Shown: positions 17,730-26,975, numbered from the stretch's first letter. The stretch: DNA of 64,000 nucleotides from Anaerolineaceae bacterium (GCA_020634165.1 JACKCF010000007.1:56280-120279); one strand, 5' to 3'. A program made the numbers and translations. Notes: generated by a model not told the origin, from the sequence alone.

Positions 17730-18128
17730 CCTGGAAAGTTACCTATGGCTAAAATCCTTGTCGCTGGCCTGATAAATATCGAAACAACTGCCAGAATGAA
17801 ACAGTTGAAAGGGAAATTCCTTAGAATCTTCCCGGCCCAGCAGGAGAGTTATCGTTAATATCACGGGTCATCGATGTGCTGTTTTCGTGTTTCGTGCGTA
17901 ACTATGTGTCATTGGGTGACCCCGATAGGTCGCTGCAAGCTGCTATTCTTTACGCTGGTTACAAGATTGGTGATTTTGGAGCCGCAACGGGTCTCTTGGA
18001 TGCAGATGGATTATCCCGACTATTAGCTGATTCAAAAACTTAACCTACTACTGAATTGTTATGCGGCTAAAATCATGGTAGCGTAATGCACACCGATTGA
18101 ATCGTACCGGTACTGAATACGAGGGATT
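17730..18128. other. intergenic stretch between glpK and the histidine kinase
   Basis: 399 bases without a secure gene. It contains a weak small ORF (listed separately at 17876). No terminator hairpin with a T-run or clear promoter is visible. Confidence 0.3.
17876..18043 (+). CDS. possible 55-residue small protein
   Basis: GTG start, stop at 18041-18043. The encoded peptide has a protein-like composition (DPDRSLQAAILYAGYKIG, then DFGAATGLLDADGLSRLL). The frame stays open upstream to about 17825 but without ATG. A possible AGGAG lies 22 bases or more upstream, too far for this start. I do not recognise it; it could be the end of a decayed gene. Confidence 0.25.
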   Translation: MLFSCFVRNYVSLGDPDRSLQAAILYAGYKIGDFGAATGLLDADGLSRLLADSKT

Positions 18129-19997
18129 ATGTTCACCGCTTCCTGGTGGATGCGCCGCCCAAATCGAATTTACTTTGCCCAGCGATGGTTAGTCCTCGTT
18201 GGCTTTAGTATTCTGCTTGTTCTGACGCAGGGCCGCGTTGTTGACTCAATAGATGCCATCTCAGATATTCTGATTGCGGTCGGCCTGGGTGCAGCCGCGA
18301 CAATCTTGCTGGGCAGCCTCAGCCTGATAAAAGGCTTACAACTCTACATTCCGCTGGTGGCGACACCAGGCGATTGGCTGATTGCAGGCGCGTTTACTTA
18401 CCTCAGCCAGGGCGATCAGCTTGTCATTGCGATTGTTGCTGGTGTGATTGTTATCAGTGGCATTCTGCGTTTTGGCGTAGCCTGGGGTGTATTACATACT
18501 GTCGGTACTATCCTGGCTGTCGCCATTGGCCTGGGCATCAGCACAACAGCCGCAGGGCAGGCTTTTTTGCTCCAACTGATCCCCGACACCATTATGAGCA
18601 TCTTACCGCTTGTGATTGGCCTTTTGTTGGTCGCGGTGGTGACGTCATTCTGGTCTAATGGGCTTGACGCCAGCAACAGTAGCACCAATAAACAGATCAA
18701 GAAGCAGTTGGCCAAAAACGAAGAAATGATGCAGGGTATGGTGCATCGTGCCCACGCTGTTTCTGAAATGGGTGCCGCCCTGATTGAATCGCGCAATTTT
18801 GAGCGTGTCATAGAAGCCGCAATGGATATTGGCCGCCTGTGTGTGCGCCAGGACCTCAAGCAGCGGGTTGTCAGTATGGTCCTTCTGGTTGATGACAACG
18901 AAGAACTCTATATCGCGACAGCGCGTGGTCTCACGCATACCGATGAAAAGAAACGGTTCAAGGGACTCAAAGGCGTCATCGCTGAGACAATGGAAACGGG
19001 CAATCCGGTGATCGCTGGTGCTGCGGCTGATGACTTTGAACTGCGTGCGCTGGTATCGTTCCAGTACATTCAGTCACTTCTGTGTGTTCCACTGCGTGCC
19101 CACTATGATAACTACGGCGTGCTTTTGTTCGGCAGCGGTGATGAAAACGCCTTCTACGAAGAACTCATTGATACTCTGCGGTCGGTTGGTATTCAGGCGA
19201 CTTTGGCTATTCAGAACGCGGTGCTATTCAGCAGCCTGATGGAAGAAAAAGAGCGCATCATCGAAATTGAAGAGAGTGCGCGTAAAGCCCTCGTTCGTGA
19301 TTTGCACGATGTTCCAACACAAACCGTATCTGCCGTCGCGATGCGCCTCTCGCTACTGCCTAAATTAGCAGAAAAAGCCCCAGACCAGTTTCTGGTCGAA
19401 GTTGAGAAAATTCGCGAGATGGCCCTGCGCGCAACCGCTGAAATTCGCCATGTGATGTTTACTTTGCGCCCACTTAGTTTGGAGACACAGGGCCTTTCAG
19501 AAGCACTTCGTCAACTTGCGGACAAGATGGACAAAACCTACGACCAAAAGGTCACGCTCGATATTGACGAGACAGCCGTTATGCAGTTACAGCAAAAGCA
19601 GGAAGGCGCGCTGTTCTATCTGATCGAAGAGGCTGTCAACAATGGCCGCAAGTATGCAAAAGCGTCGGTTATCCGTGTGCGCATCACCCTAGAAGGTTCC
19701 TACGTGACAGTGCGTGTCATTGATAATGGCGTTGGCTTCGATATGACTGCCGTTGGTACCAATTATGAAAATCGTGGCAGCTTCGGCATGGTCAACATGC
19801 GTGAACGCGCCGAGCTTGTCGGCGGCATGTTTGAACTACAGAGCAAGCCAGGCGTCGGAACAACCGTTATCGTCAGCATTCCGGTGCAGGTGACTATCCA
19901 ACCTGTTAAGCCGGAACGCCCTGATGCAACGCCGCGTAAATCATTCCATAAGCGTATGGCCCGTGAATATAGTGGGCCGTTGTCACCCCCCACATAG
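18129..19997 (+). CDS. membrane histidine kinase with GAF domain (LiaS/NarX type)
   Basis: 622 residues. The N-terminus has about five to six membrane helices (residues 20-180), a short coiled linker, a GAF domain (about 205-365), then a HisKA_3 dimerisation domain with the phospho-acceptor histidine in DLHDVPTQTV (H393), followed by an HATPase_c domain with EEAVNNGRKYA (N box), DNGVGFD (G1) and GSFGMVNMRERAELVGG. In place of the usual HD(x)xQ, it reads HDVPTQ. Autophosphorylates and passes phosphate to a NarL-type regulator; none is adjacent, so the partner is elsewhere, perhaps 28290. About 130 bp of promoter region lies upstream. Confidence 0.92.
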   Translation: MFTASWWMRRPNRIYFAQRWLVLVGFSILLVLTQGRVVDSIDAISDILIAVGLGAAATILLGSLSLIKGLQLYIPLVATPGDWLIAGAFTYLSQGDQLVIAIVAGVIVISGILRFGVAWGVLHTVGTILAVAIGLGISTTAAGQAFLLQLIPDTIMSILPLVIGLLLVAVVTSFWSNGLDASNSSTNKQIKKQLAKNEEMMQGMVHRAHAVSEMGAALIESRNFERVIEAAMDIGRLCVRQDLKQRVVSMVLLVDDNEELYIATARGLTHTDEKKRFKGLKGVIAETMETGNPVIAGAAADDFELRALVSFQYIQSLLCVPLRAHYDNYGVLLFGSGDENAFYEELIDTLRSVGIQATLAIQNAVLFSSLMEEKERIIEIEESARKALVRDLHDVPTQTVSAVAMRLSLLPKLAEKAPDQFLVEVEKIREMALRATAEIRHVMFTLRPLSLETQGLSEALRQLADKMDKTYDQKVTLDIDETAVMQLQQKQEGALFYLIEEAVNNGRKYAKASVIRVRITLEGSYVTVRVIDNGVGFDMTAVGTNYENRGSFGMVNMRERAELVGGMFELQSKPGVGTTVIVSIPVQVTIQPVKPERPDATPRKSFHKRMAREYSGPLSPPT

Positions 19998-20076
19998 TCA
20001 GGCATAATGATCTTCTGAACAGATCGGCGCACGGCAACGCTTGCGCTCCTACTATCGCAAATAAGGAACATCCGAT

Positions 20077-20808
20077 ATGTCGAAGGGTGACTTGGCAGCC
20101 TTACGTGGGGTGCCCAGCTACGTCTGGCGTGATGGCCAGGAACGCCGCCTCAAACTCATCGAAAAATGGGCGAAGCTCGATGGTGCCACTGTGCTGGAAG
20201 CAGGTGGAGGCGTTGGTATGTATGCCGCGCAAATTGGCAAGCGCTACGATGCCCAGGTCGAGCTGTTTGATATCGAGTGGCCCTTCGCAGCCAAAGCTTC
20301 GGAAAATACCCCTCATGCGATTGTTGCCGCTACGGAATCCCTGCCATATCGCAGCAATATCTTTGATACCATTCTCTCGCATGAAGTCATCGAACATGTA
20401 GCGGATGATCGCCAAACGGCACGCGAGATGGTGCGTGTGCTTAAACCTGGTGGAAGAATCGTGCTGTTCTGCCCCAATCGCTGGTATCCTTTTGAAACGC
20501 ATGGTCATTATTGGCAAGGGGAATACCATTTTGGTAATACACCCCTGATTAATTATTTGCCAGATAATCTGCGTAATAAGCTGGCTCCGCATGTGCGGGC
20601 TTATACTCAGCGCGGTATCCGCGCGCTTTTTGCGGATCAGAATGTTAAATTTATCCATCAGCGGCGCGTATATGGCGCCTACGACAATCTGATCTATCGT
20701 CTGGGCAAACCCATGCGTGTCGTCCGCGATACGCTGCAGAAGCTGGATGGAACGCCGCTGGATATCTGGGGCCTATCTCACTTCCTGGTGATTGAAAAGC
20801 AAGCGTAA
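20077..20808 (+). CDS. class I SAM-dependent methyltransferase
   Basis: 243 residues with AAGGA 9 bases before the ATG. The Rossmann motif I is VLEAGGGVGMYA, the acidic motif II ELFDIEW, and motif IV/post-I residues are SHEVIEHVADDRQ. LKPGGRIVLFCPNRW is typical of Methyltransf_11 proteins. The C-terminal third (about 160-243) probably makes the substrate lid. Substrate unknown. It sits 79 bp after the membrane kinase and 42 bp before the MutS-like gene, on the same strand, with no terminator between. Confidence 0.88.
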   Translation: MSKGDLAALRGVPSYVWRDGQERRLKLIEKWAKLDGATVLEAGGGVGMYAAQIGKRYDAQVELFDIEWPFAAKASENTPHAIVAATESLPYRSNIFDTILSHEVIEHVADDRQTAREMVRVLKPGGRIVLFCPNRWYPFETHGHYWQGEYHFGNTPLINYLPDNLRNKLAPHVRAYTQRGIRALFADQNVKFIHQRRVYGAYDNLIYRLGKPMRVVRDTLQKLDGTPLDIWGLSHFLVIEKQA

Positions 20809-20850
20809 TCACTTTTTTCGACAAGTACATTTATATCGAAAGTCTTATTT

Positions 20851-22545
20851 ATGACAGATTCGCCCGGTACGGTCAGTTTATTGTGGCCACCTGGCCATCA
20901 ACAGGCATTCTCATACGATGATGCCAGAGAACTCACAAGCGACCTCAATTTGCGCTTGCTGGTCCGTCGCCTCAGCCTGAACCCCTCATACGAGAGTTTT
21001 GTTCGCGATCTGATCCTTTCGCTGTCCACAGAAGAAGATGTCATTCGGTATCGGCAGGCTGTTTTGTCTGACCTGCTTCACGATGAAGACCTCGTGCTGC
21101 AATTAGAAGTGCTTCTTGAGCGTATTCTTGATCTTGAAGGTTACCTGATGGCACCGCAGTGGCGCGACAATCGGCTGCGCTTGGTGGCTTGGCGTCTGAG
21201 TGAACTAGACAATTATGTCAATTGTGTGGTGGAGTTTGATGCAGTGATGCAGCATGCCGGAAACAGGCTGCAATCAGAGGCGTTGCAATGCCTCCGCGAT
21301 GACATTCACCAGCAGGTTAATAGTCCTGGTTTCATCAGCCTTCGACAGACTCTGCCGGAACTGCTGCCGAAAATCCAAGCGATCCGTAGTGTGACCATTG
21401 GCGTCAATCTCGATGACCAGTTGCGTCCACTTTCTGCGACCTTGCTGGACGCCCACATTGAACGTTTTGTTGGGGCAGGCATCCTTGACCGCTTTTTCAA
21501 GCGCGACAATAGCCCTTTGCTGGGTAAAGGCCCGTTGCATGATGCTCGTTCACTGAACACAGGCAATGCCAAATTCCATATTGAGTTGGAAGACCGCAAT
21601 AGCCCATTTATGCCGCAGTTGTTTCGTGATCTATCTCAGTTGGTTAATGATACCAGCCGTCCAGTAGAGGATGCGCTCAAGCAGTTCACTGCGGTGAACA
21701 CCAGGTCACTTATTGCCCTGAAGAACGAAATTGCTTTTTACCTGGGTGCAGTCAAGCTTATCAAGAAGCTTCGCGCAGCAGGCTTGCCGATGTCCGCCCC
21801 TGAAATCGTGCCTATGTCACAACGTATGATGAAAGTACAGGCGCTATACAACATCAATCTGGCCCTGCAATTGCTTACAAAACAGGATCAACTTGACAAG
21901 ACCATCGTACGCAATGATGCCGAGTTCGGGCCTGATGGGCGCATTTTCATCCTGACAGGTCCCAATCAGGGTGGCAAAACAACTTATACGCAGGCAATCG
22001 GGCTACTACATCTTTTGGCACAGGCGGGTCTGTACGTTCCGGCTAGCAAGGCAGTCATCAGTCCGGTTGATGGTATCTATACCCACTTTGCTACCGAGGA
22101 GCGCCCCGAATACGAAGCCGGACGGCTTGGGGAAGAAGCTCGTCGTTTAGGCGGCATTTTCCAGAAGGCAACAACTGCAAGCCTGGTCCTGCTCAACGAA
22201 TCGTTGTCGAGTACGGCTGCTGATGAAAGTGTATTTATTGCTCGTGATGTTTTGAGGGTGCTGCGTCGTCTGGGGTTACGGGCTGTATTTGCAACTCATC
22301 TGCATACCCTGGCAGCCGAAGCGGATGCCATCAATGCGGATTCTGATGGAGATGCACGCATTATCAGCGTGGTGTCTCATGTGGTCATTGAGCATGGCGA
22401 CGACGGTCAAATCGTGCGCCGCACCTACGAAATTAAACCCGGGCCACCCATGAGCCGCAGCTATGCGGTCGAATTAGCAGCCCGTTTCGGCATCAGTTAC
22501 GATCAGTTGACAGAGGTATTGCGCCAGCGCAACCTGCTTGATTGA
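20851..22545 (+). CDS. MutS-family ATPase without mismatch-recognition domains
   Basis: 564 residues, against about 850-900 for housekeeping MutS. The first 350 residues are a helical lever region; mismatch-recognition and connector domains are absent. The C-terminal ATPase has Walker A GPNQGGKT near 370, the LLHLLAQAGLYVPAS segment, Walker B-like SLVLLNESLSST near 455, and the D-loop/H-loop region ending FATHLHTLAAEAD. Canonical MutS has LLDE at Walker B; here it is LLNE, so the aspartate is replaced by asparagine while the catalytic glutamate stays. The end of the gene is 6 bp from the convergent phosphoribosyltransferase gene. Likely role is DNA-structure processing, not classical mismatch repair. 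Confidence 0.85.
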   Translation: MTDSPGTVSLLWPPGHQQAFSYDDARELTSDLNLRLLVRRLSLNPSYESFVRDLILSLSTEEDVIRYRQAVLSDLLHDEDLVLQLEVLLERILDLEGYLMAPQWRDNRLRLVAWRLSELDNYVNCVVEFDAVMQHAGNRLQSEALQCLRDDIHQQVNSPGFISLRQTLPELLPKIQAIRSVTIGVNLDDQLRPLSATLLDAHIERFVGAGILDRFFKRDNSPLLGKGPLHDARSLNTGNAKFHIELEDRNSPFMPQLFRDLSQLVNDTSRPVEDALKQFTAVNTRSLIALKNEIAFYLGAVKLIKKLRAAGLPMSAPEIVPMSQRMMKVQALYNINLALQLLTKQDQLDKTIVRNDAEFGPDGRIFILTGPNQGGKTTYTQAIGLLHLLAQAGLYVPASKAVISPVDGIYTHFATEERPEYEAGRLGEEARRLGGIFQKATTASLVLLNESLSSTAADESVFIARDVLRVLRRLGLRAVFATHLHTLAAEADAINADSDGDARIISVVSHVVIEHGDDGQIVRRTYEIKPGPPMSRSYAVELAARFGISYDQLTEVLRQRNLLD

Positions 22546-22551
22546 CCGGCT

Positions 22552-23109
22552 CTATCTGCCATCTACCCAAACAGGCAGGTGGCCCAGTGCGATAATATTG
22601 TGCCATGTTGCACGGTCGCCTTCAGTTAGAATGGCCGTTTCAGCAACGACAGTTGCCTGCGCCTTTTCCATAATCAGACGTATTCCTTGCAGCGTACTGC
22701 CCGTAGAAATCACATCATCCACAATGACGACCCGTGAACCCTTAATGCGGTCGCGGTCTTTTTCGTCCAGATAAAGTGTCTGCGGTTCGCCGGTCGTAAT
22801 GCTGAGCGTCTCGGATTTGAGTGCATCACCCATGTAGGGCTTGAGGCTCTTGCGCAGCACAACATAACGTTTGTTCGCCACCGCGCCAAGCGCATGCGCC
22901 AATGGGATCGACTTGGCCTCAGCCGTGACCAGATAATCGTAATCAATGCCGCTGAGCTTGTCATTCAACGCTCTTGCTGCCGCTTCTACAAGTTCTGTAT
23001 CGCCAAGGATATTCAGAATGGCGATGCGTACCCCTGGCTTAATCTCAAATAGACGCAGGTCGCGCTTAATGCCAGCAATGTCGATCTGATAAGTATCTGG
23101 GTGGGACAT
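22552..23109 (-). CDS. purine phosphoribosyltransferase family protein
   Basis: 185 residues. The PRPP-binding motif is VVIVDDVISTGST near residue 125. The DYDYLVTAEAKSIPLAHALG segment resembles adenine/xanthine phosphoribosyltransferases. It probably salvages a purine base with PRPP; which base cannot be decided from this. The gene is convergent with the MutS-like gene and 34 bp downstream of the VWA-FHA gene stop on the same strand, so it may be cotranscribed with it. Ribosome-binding site is weak. Confidence 0.85.
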   Translation of the reverse strand: MSHPDTYQIDIAGIKRDLRLFEIKPGVRIAILNILGDTELVEAAARALNDKLSGIDYDYLVTAEAKSIPLAHALGAVANKRYVVLRKSLKPYMGDALKSETLSITTGEPQTLYLDEKDRDRIKGSRVVIVDDVISTGSTLQGIRLIMEKAQATVVAETAILTEGDRATWHNIIALGHLPVWVDGR

Positions 23110-23143
23110 AAGATGTTCTGCCTTGTTGTGTATTTGATTGGGT

Positions 23144-24769
23144 CTAAAGAGGTTGATGAATGAGCGTCAGTTTTTCCTGGCTGATGAAGATTTCGTCACC
23201 AGTGTTGACGATAACGGGGCTTTGCAAGGCTTTTCCCCTGAGATAAGTGCCATTGGTACTGCCCACGTCTTCAAGAATGAGCGTATCACCATCGCGTCTT
23301 AGCTGACAATGGAACCGTGAAATGCCGCCAGCTTCAACGACAATATCGTTGTGCATGGCGCGTCCGATGCGAATGAGATTGCCCAACAAGGGGAATAGCT
23401 GCTCACGCCATACGATATGCGTTGGCGGTTGGTCAGACGATATGGGCGGCTTGGGTATCTTGCTGTCCTGTTCCTGCTGAATCATGCGCAGAACATCGCG
23501 GGTACGCAGCATGACAGTTGCATTATGACGGTCGGTACGGGTGTAATAGGCTTGGGTTGCCATCGACTTGCGCTGATAAGCATCGAACGTGCTTTTACCA
23601 TCGGCCATTTTCTTGGCCTGGTCGATAAGGGCGTTGCGTTCTTCATGTAAGATCGCACTATCCATATCGGCATCGCTAATGTCTTTTGCCATCGCGTATA
23701 GCATATCTGATGCTTCGTTATGATTGCCTTTATCAGCCGCATCAACGGCCTTCAGGCGCGTGTGTGCGGCTTTTAGGAGTAAGACCGCCTGGGTAATGTT
23801 ATTCCGCTTAGAAACAGGCATATCGTCCGCATTAGTCACATTGATCCTGATTGCCAGGTCTTGCTCTTGGTGACGGCTGTAATTGGGACCAATCTCATCA
23901 TATGAAAAATGCAGCGTTGCGATCTGTTTTTCGCCCAGGGCTTCTATATCCGGCACGTCCAGTTCAAGAACAAGTGTCTTGACCTCATTGGCGTAGATAT
24001 CACCTAGAATATAGCTCGTGGTATCATCCACAACCTCTGTGGGGTAGGCATTGAGCTGTTCAATATGGTCGATATCTTGCCCGGACTTGATCGTTACCTT
24101 GAGATTCTGGCCGACGGTGTTCAGCAAGCCGCGCAGTTCTTCATTGAAAATGTCCGGTGTAACTTCCGGGCTGTCGATGAAATAGAACGCGCCGCCGCCT
24201 GCCTCGGCAATAGCCATCATCAACTCTTCATTGAAGTCATTGCCCAGGCCCATCGTTGTCGTGATGACGCCTTCGTCGCGTTTATATCGTGCCATCTCGA
24301 CCAGTTGCTCAGGGTCAGTTACGCCACGATTGGCTAAACCATCCGTCATCAGCAGCACACGATTAATGAGATTAGGCGCGTGATTGCGTGCGACATGTTG
24401 GCATCCCTGTAACCAGCCACCACTTAAATTGGTCGTGCTGCTGACGGAGATATGCTCCAACCGCTGTATGACCTCATCCTTGTTGTGGACAGATTGAGGG
24501 GGAAGCAATGTCTCAACCAGGTTGTTGTACAACACAACGGAGAAAACATCCTGTGGTCCCAGATGTTGAACCAGAAACTGGGCGGCCTGACGTGTATAGT
24601 CGATCTTGGCTCCGGCCATACTGCCGCTGCGGTCAATGACGAGGCTCAGATTCAGTCCAGGGCGCGTTGGCAGACCGCGCTCACCAGCATGCAAGCGCGC
24701 GACCACGTAGACTTTTTCAGATGGAGCAACCGTTAGAACATCGCATTCGAGCGAGAAACCGGTTTGCAT
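23144..24769 (-). CDS. VWA-FHA domain protein
   Basis: 541 residues from the ATG at 24769; an ATG at 24799 (ten codons upstream) is also in frame, and the start is uncertain because neither has a good ribosome-binding site. The N-terminus has a vault-IT-like strand, then a VWA domain with the MIDAS motif DRSGSMAG (D46, S48, S50) spanning about 38-220. A linker rich in helices follows, then a C-terminal FHA domain (about 445-535) with IRIGRAMHNDIVV, SRFHCQL and EDVGSTNGTYLRG, a phosphothreonine-binding fold. Probably a cytosolic or surface scaffold that responds to Ser/Thr phosphorylation. No signal peptide seen. Confidence 0.86.
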   Translation of the reverse strand: MQTGFSLECDVLTVAPSEKVYVVARLHAGERGLPTRPGLNLSLVIDRSGSMAGAKIDYTRQAAQFLVQHLGPQDVFSVVLYNNLVETLLPPQSVHNKDEVIQRLEHISVSSTTNLSGGWLQGCQHVARNHAPNLINRVLLMTDGLANRGVTDPEQLVEMARYKRDEGVITTTMGLGNDFNEELMMAIAEAGGGAFYFIDSPEVTPDIFNEELRGLLNTVGQNLKVTIKSGQDIDHIEQLNAYPTEVVDDTTSYILGDIYANEVKTLVLELDVPDIEALGEKQIATLHFSYDEIGPNYSRHQEQDLAIRINVTNADDMPVSKRNNITQAVLLLKAAHTRLKAVDAADKGNHNEASDMLYAMAKDISDADMDSAILHEERNALIDQAKKMADGKSTFDAYQRKSMATQAYYTRTDRHNATVMLRTRDVLRMIQQEQDSKIPKPPISSDQPPTHIVWREQLFPLLGNLIRIGRAMHNDIVVEAGGISRFHCQLRRDGDTLILEDVGSTNGTYLRGKALQSPVIVNTGDEIFISQEKLTLIHQPL

Positions 24770-24888
24770 GGCGTAATGACCAGACCCGTAACCCCACATA
24801 TCAAGTGCGCTTGCTATTTTAGCATACAAAAGCGCGCTAGCCTGCCTGTACTTAGGGCAGTTTGTGAATTGACGATGTCTTTATGCTA

Positions 24889-25596
24889 TCACATAGCGGG
24901 GACGGCGTTGACCTTTTTGTCGACAATCTCGCCATCGACCAGTGTCAGCACACGATCACCTCGGTTAGCCAGTTCGGCATCATGCGTCACCAGCACAATG
25001 GTCGTGTTGGCTGTTTTGCGAACACTTTGAAGGGCACGCAATACATTTTCACTGGATTCAGAGTCGAGGTTACCAGTTGGTTCGTCCGCCAGCAGGAAGG
25101 CCGGATTGTTGGCTAGCGCGCGCGCAATGGCCACACGCTGCTGCTGACCGCCGGAAAGCTGGGTTGGTAAATGGCCCAGCCGATCACCGAGGCCCAGTAA
25201 CTCCAGAAGTTCCTTTGCTCGTTTGCGTGGCCGGAACTGCCGACTTCGCGAAAATTCAATTGGCAAGGCGACGTTTTCCAGGGCTGTCAGCGTGGGAATC
25301 AGGTTGAAGAATTGGAAGATAAAGCCAATCTTTTCGTTCCGTATCTCAGTCAGCTTATTCTCATTCATCCGTGTGACGTCGACATCATCAATAATCAGCT
25401 TACCAGATGTCGCCGTATCTAGACCACCGATAATGCCCAGCAGGGTGCTTTTACCGCTGCCGCTGGGGCCAACAATGCTCACCATCTCGCCCTGGTAGAC
25501 ATCAAAACTCACACCACGCAGGACATGGATTGTATGCGGACCTAACTTCAGGTCTTTGGTGATATTTTGCACGCTGATGACTGCTTGATTTGACAT
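24889..25596 (-). CDS. ABC transporter ATPase, LolD/MacB type (orphan)
   Basis: 235 residues from the ATG at 25596 (the frame extends upstream to 25680 but the start MSNQAVISVQNITKDL is typical). Walker A GPSGSGKS, signature LSGGQQQRVAIARAL, Walker B FLLADEPTGNLD and the H-loop VTHDAEL are all present. LGPHTIHVLRGVSFDVYQGEM matches the LolD/MacB subfamily, whose partner is a FtsX-like permease. No such permease is in the window, so the partner must be elsewhere. Ribosome-binding site is weak. Confidence 0.88.
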   Translation of the reverse strand: MSNQAVISVQNITKDLKLGPHTIHVLRGVSFDVYQGEMVSIVGPSGSGKSTLLGIIGGLDTATSGKLIIDDVDVTRMNENKLTEIRNEKIGFIFQFFNLIPTLTALENVALPIEFSRSRQFRPRKRAKELLELLGLGDRLGHLPTQLSGGQQQRVAIARALANNPAFLLADEPTGNLDSESSENVLRALQSVRKTANTTIVLVTHDAELANRGDRVLTLVDGEIVDKKVNAVPAM

Positions 25597-25748
25597 GTCG
25601 CTTTTTTCAACCTTGTTTAAGGGAATGTGTTTGCCATGTGGGCCTATGTCCAATACGTGGCAACAGCGGATGAGTTGCACGCAGTTAGCTCAGTGTACTG
25701 TATACAGCAGCGGGCGTCATGGGAGAAATATGATAATGGTGTCATTAC

Positions 25749-25785
25749 GACAAAGGCTCTCCAGAACTTATGAAGAGCCTTTGTC
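25749..25785 (-). terminator. hairpin after the first CBS gene
   Basis: Twelve-bp perfect inverted repeat GACAAAGGCTCT/AGAGCCTTTGTC (25749-25760 and 25774-25785) with a 13-base loop, 20 bases past the stop of the CBS gene at 25806. It lacks a T-run, so terminator function is uncertain. Confidence 0.5.
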
Positions 25786-25805
25786 AGTGGATGAGGGATA
25801 GATTC

Positions 25806-26261
25806 TTATTCGGAGTCGCGCAGGGGAGATCCGTTGTTACGGGCTGCGGCGCGCTGTTGGATGCTGATAAAGGCCATCAGAATATCCGACCGTGTGATGA
25901 TACCGACAAGTGTCTCTGCTCTCATGACAGGCAAGCAACCAATGCTGTGTGACAGCATCAACTCGGCGGCATGTTCTGCTGGTGCCTGCGGTTCAACAAT
26001 AATGGGTGCTGCGGTCATCACGGTACTGATCTTGATATGATGTGCTGTCTGATGCTGCTTCCAGTCTTCTTCCTGTGTGAAAGGACTTTCCAGCGCATAA
26101 CGAATATCGCGATCGCTAATTACACCAACCAGATGATGACTTCGACTGAGTACCGGCAGATGTTTGCAACCATGTGATGCCATCATTGCCAGCGCTTTAA
26201 CGATAGGCTGGTCTGCCATAACAGTGATCGGATTGTGCGTCATTATATCGACGACATTCAT
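25806..26261 (-). CDS. CBS domain-pair protein 1
   Basis: 151 residues made of two CBS repeats: VVDIMTHNPITV...GVISDRDIR (about 1-55) and ISTVMTAAPIIV...VGIITRSDILM (about 78-130). Bateman modules bind AMP, ATP or related ligands and are often sensors of energy state. The last 20 residues are polar. It lies 55 bp downstream of a second CBS gene with the same layout, so the two look like a tandem duplication. The gene order does not reveal what they regulate. Confidence 0.88.
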   Translation of the reverse strand: MNVVDIMTHNPITVMADQPIVKALAMMASHGCKHLPVLSRSHHLVGVISDRDIRYALESPFTQEEDWKQHQTAHHIKISTVMTAAPIIVEPQAPAEHAAELMLSHSIGCLPVMRAETLVGIITRSDILMAFISIQQRAAARNNGSPLRDSE

Positions 26262-26316
26262 AATAGATTATTGCCCTTATTTATCCCTACACGCTCATTA
26301 TGATCTGGTTGCCGCT

Positions 26317-26745
26317 CTAAGTCGTTATCCGAGAGCGAACCAACATTCTGAATATGTCTGATTCTGTTATGATGCCTACCAGCTTCCCATTGGCTTCCAC
26401 GACTGGCAAACCACTCACTTTGTGCTCCAGCATTAACTCAGCAGCATCAAGGATCAGTGTGTCCGCAGTGACTGTATATAAGTCCTGAGACATGATTTTC
26501 TCGACGGTGAGCTGTGCCCAGAGATAATTTAGCTCCCAAATACTCAGTGTCGTTGCATCTGATGGACTGGCTTCGCGTACATCGCCAATAGTAATGATGC
26601 CAACCAGTTTGCCATCTTTTTCGACAGGCAGCCGACGGATCGCATTTTTCTTCATAATCTGGTGCGCATCACTGATAGGCATATCAGGATGGGCGGTAAT
26701 AACGTCGGCTGTCATCCACTCTTTAACAAGTATGTTTTCAAACAT
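26317..26745 (-). CDS. CBS domain-pair protein 2
   Basis: 142 residues from the ATG at 26745, with GAGG 5 bases upstream (the track frame runs ten codons further). Two CBS repeats: VKEWMTADVITA...VGIITIGDVR and VEKIMSQDLYTV...VGIITESDIFRML. A shared pattern with the next gene suggests a tandem copy. It may bind adenine nucleotides. Its promoter region is 230 bp from the histidine-kinase terminator. Confidence 0.88.
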   Translation of the reverse strand: MFENILVKEWMTADVITAHPDMPISDAHQIMKKNAIRRLPVEKDGKLVGIITIGDVREASPSDATTLSIWELNYLWAQLTVEKIMSQDLYTVTADTLILDAAELMLEHKVSGLPVVEANGKLVGIITESDIFRMLVRSRITT

Positions 26746-26924
26746 CTTATCCTCACTTAAAGAACGTTTTGGCACCGATTGGGTGCAAAAAAAGAAGCTA
26801 TATATCCTACTTTATTTCAAGCTTAGGATGATTCTGGGTATGAACCTAATGTATATTCTCCCGCGAAGGTTGGACAATTGTCATCTTCATCTAATCTCAT
26901 ATTATTGCTATCCGAAAATGAAAA

Positions 26925-26953
26925 GAGCCTGACATTGAATATGTGTCAGGCTC
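26925..26953 (-). terminator. intrinsic terminator of the GAF histidine kinase gene
   Basis: Ten-bp stem GAGCCTGACA/TGTCAGGCTC (26925-26934 and 26944-26953), nine-base loop; on the minus strand it is followed by TTTTC and further T. It is 23 bases after the kinase stop at 26976. Confidence 0.82.
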
Positions 26954-26975
26954 CTGGCTTTTGGCTTTTTCGGCA

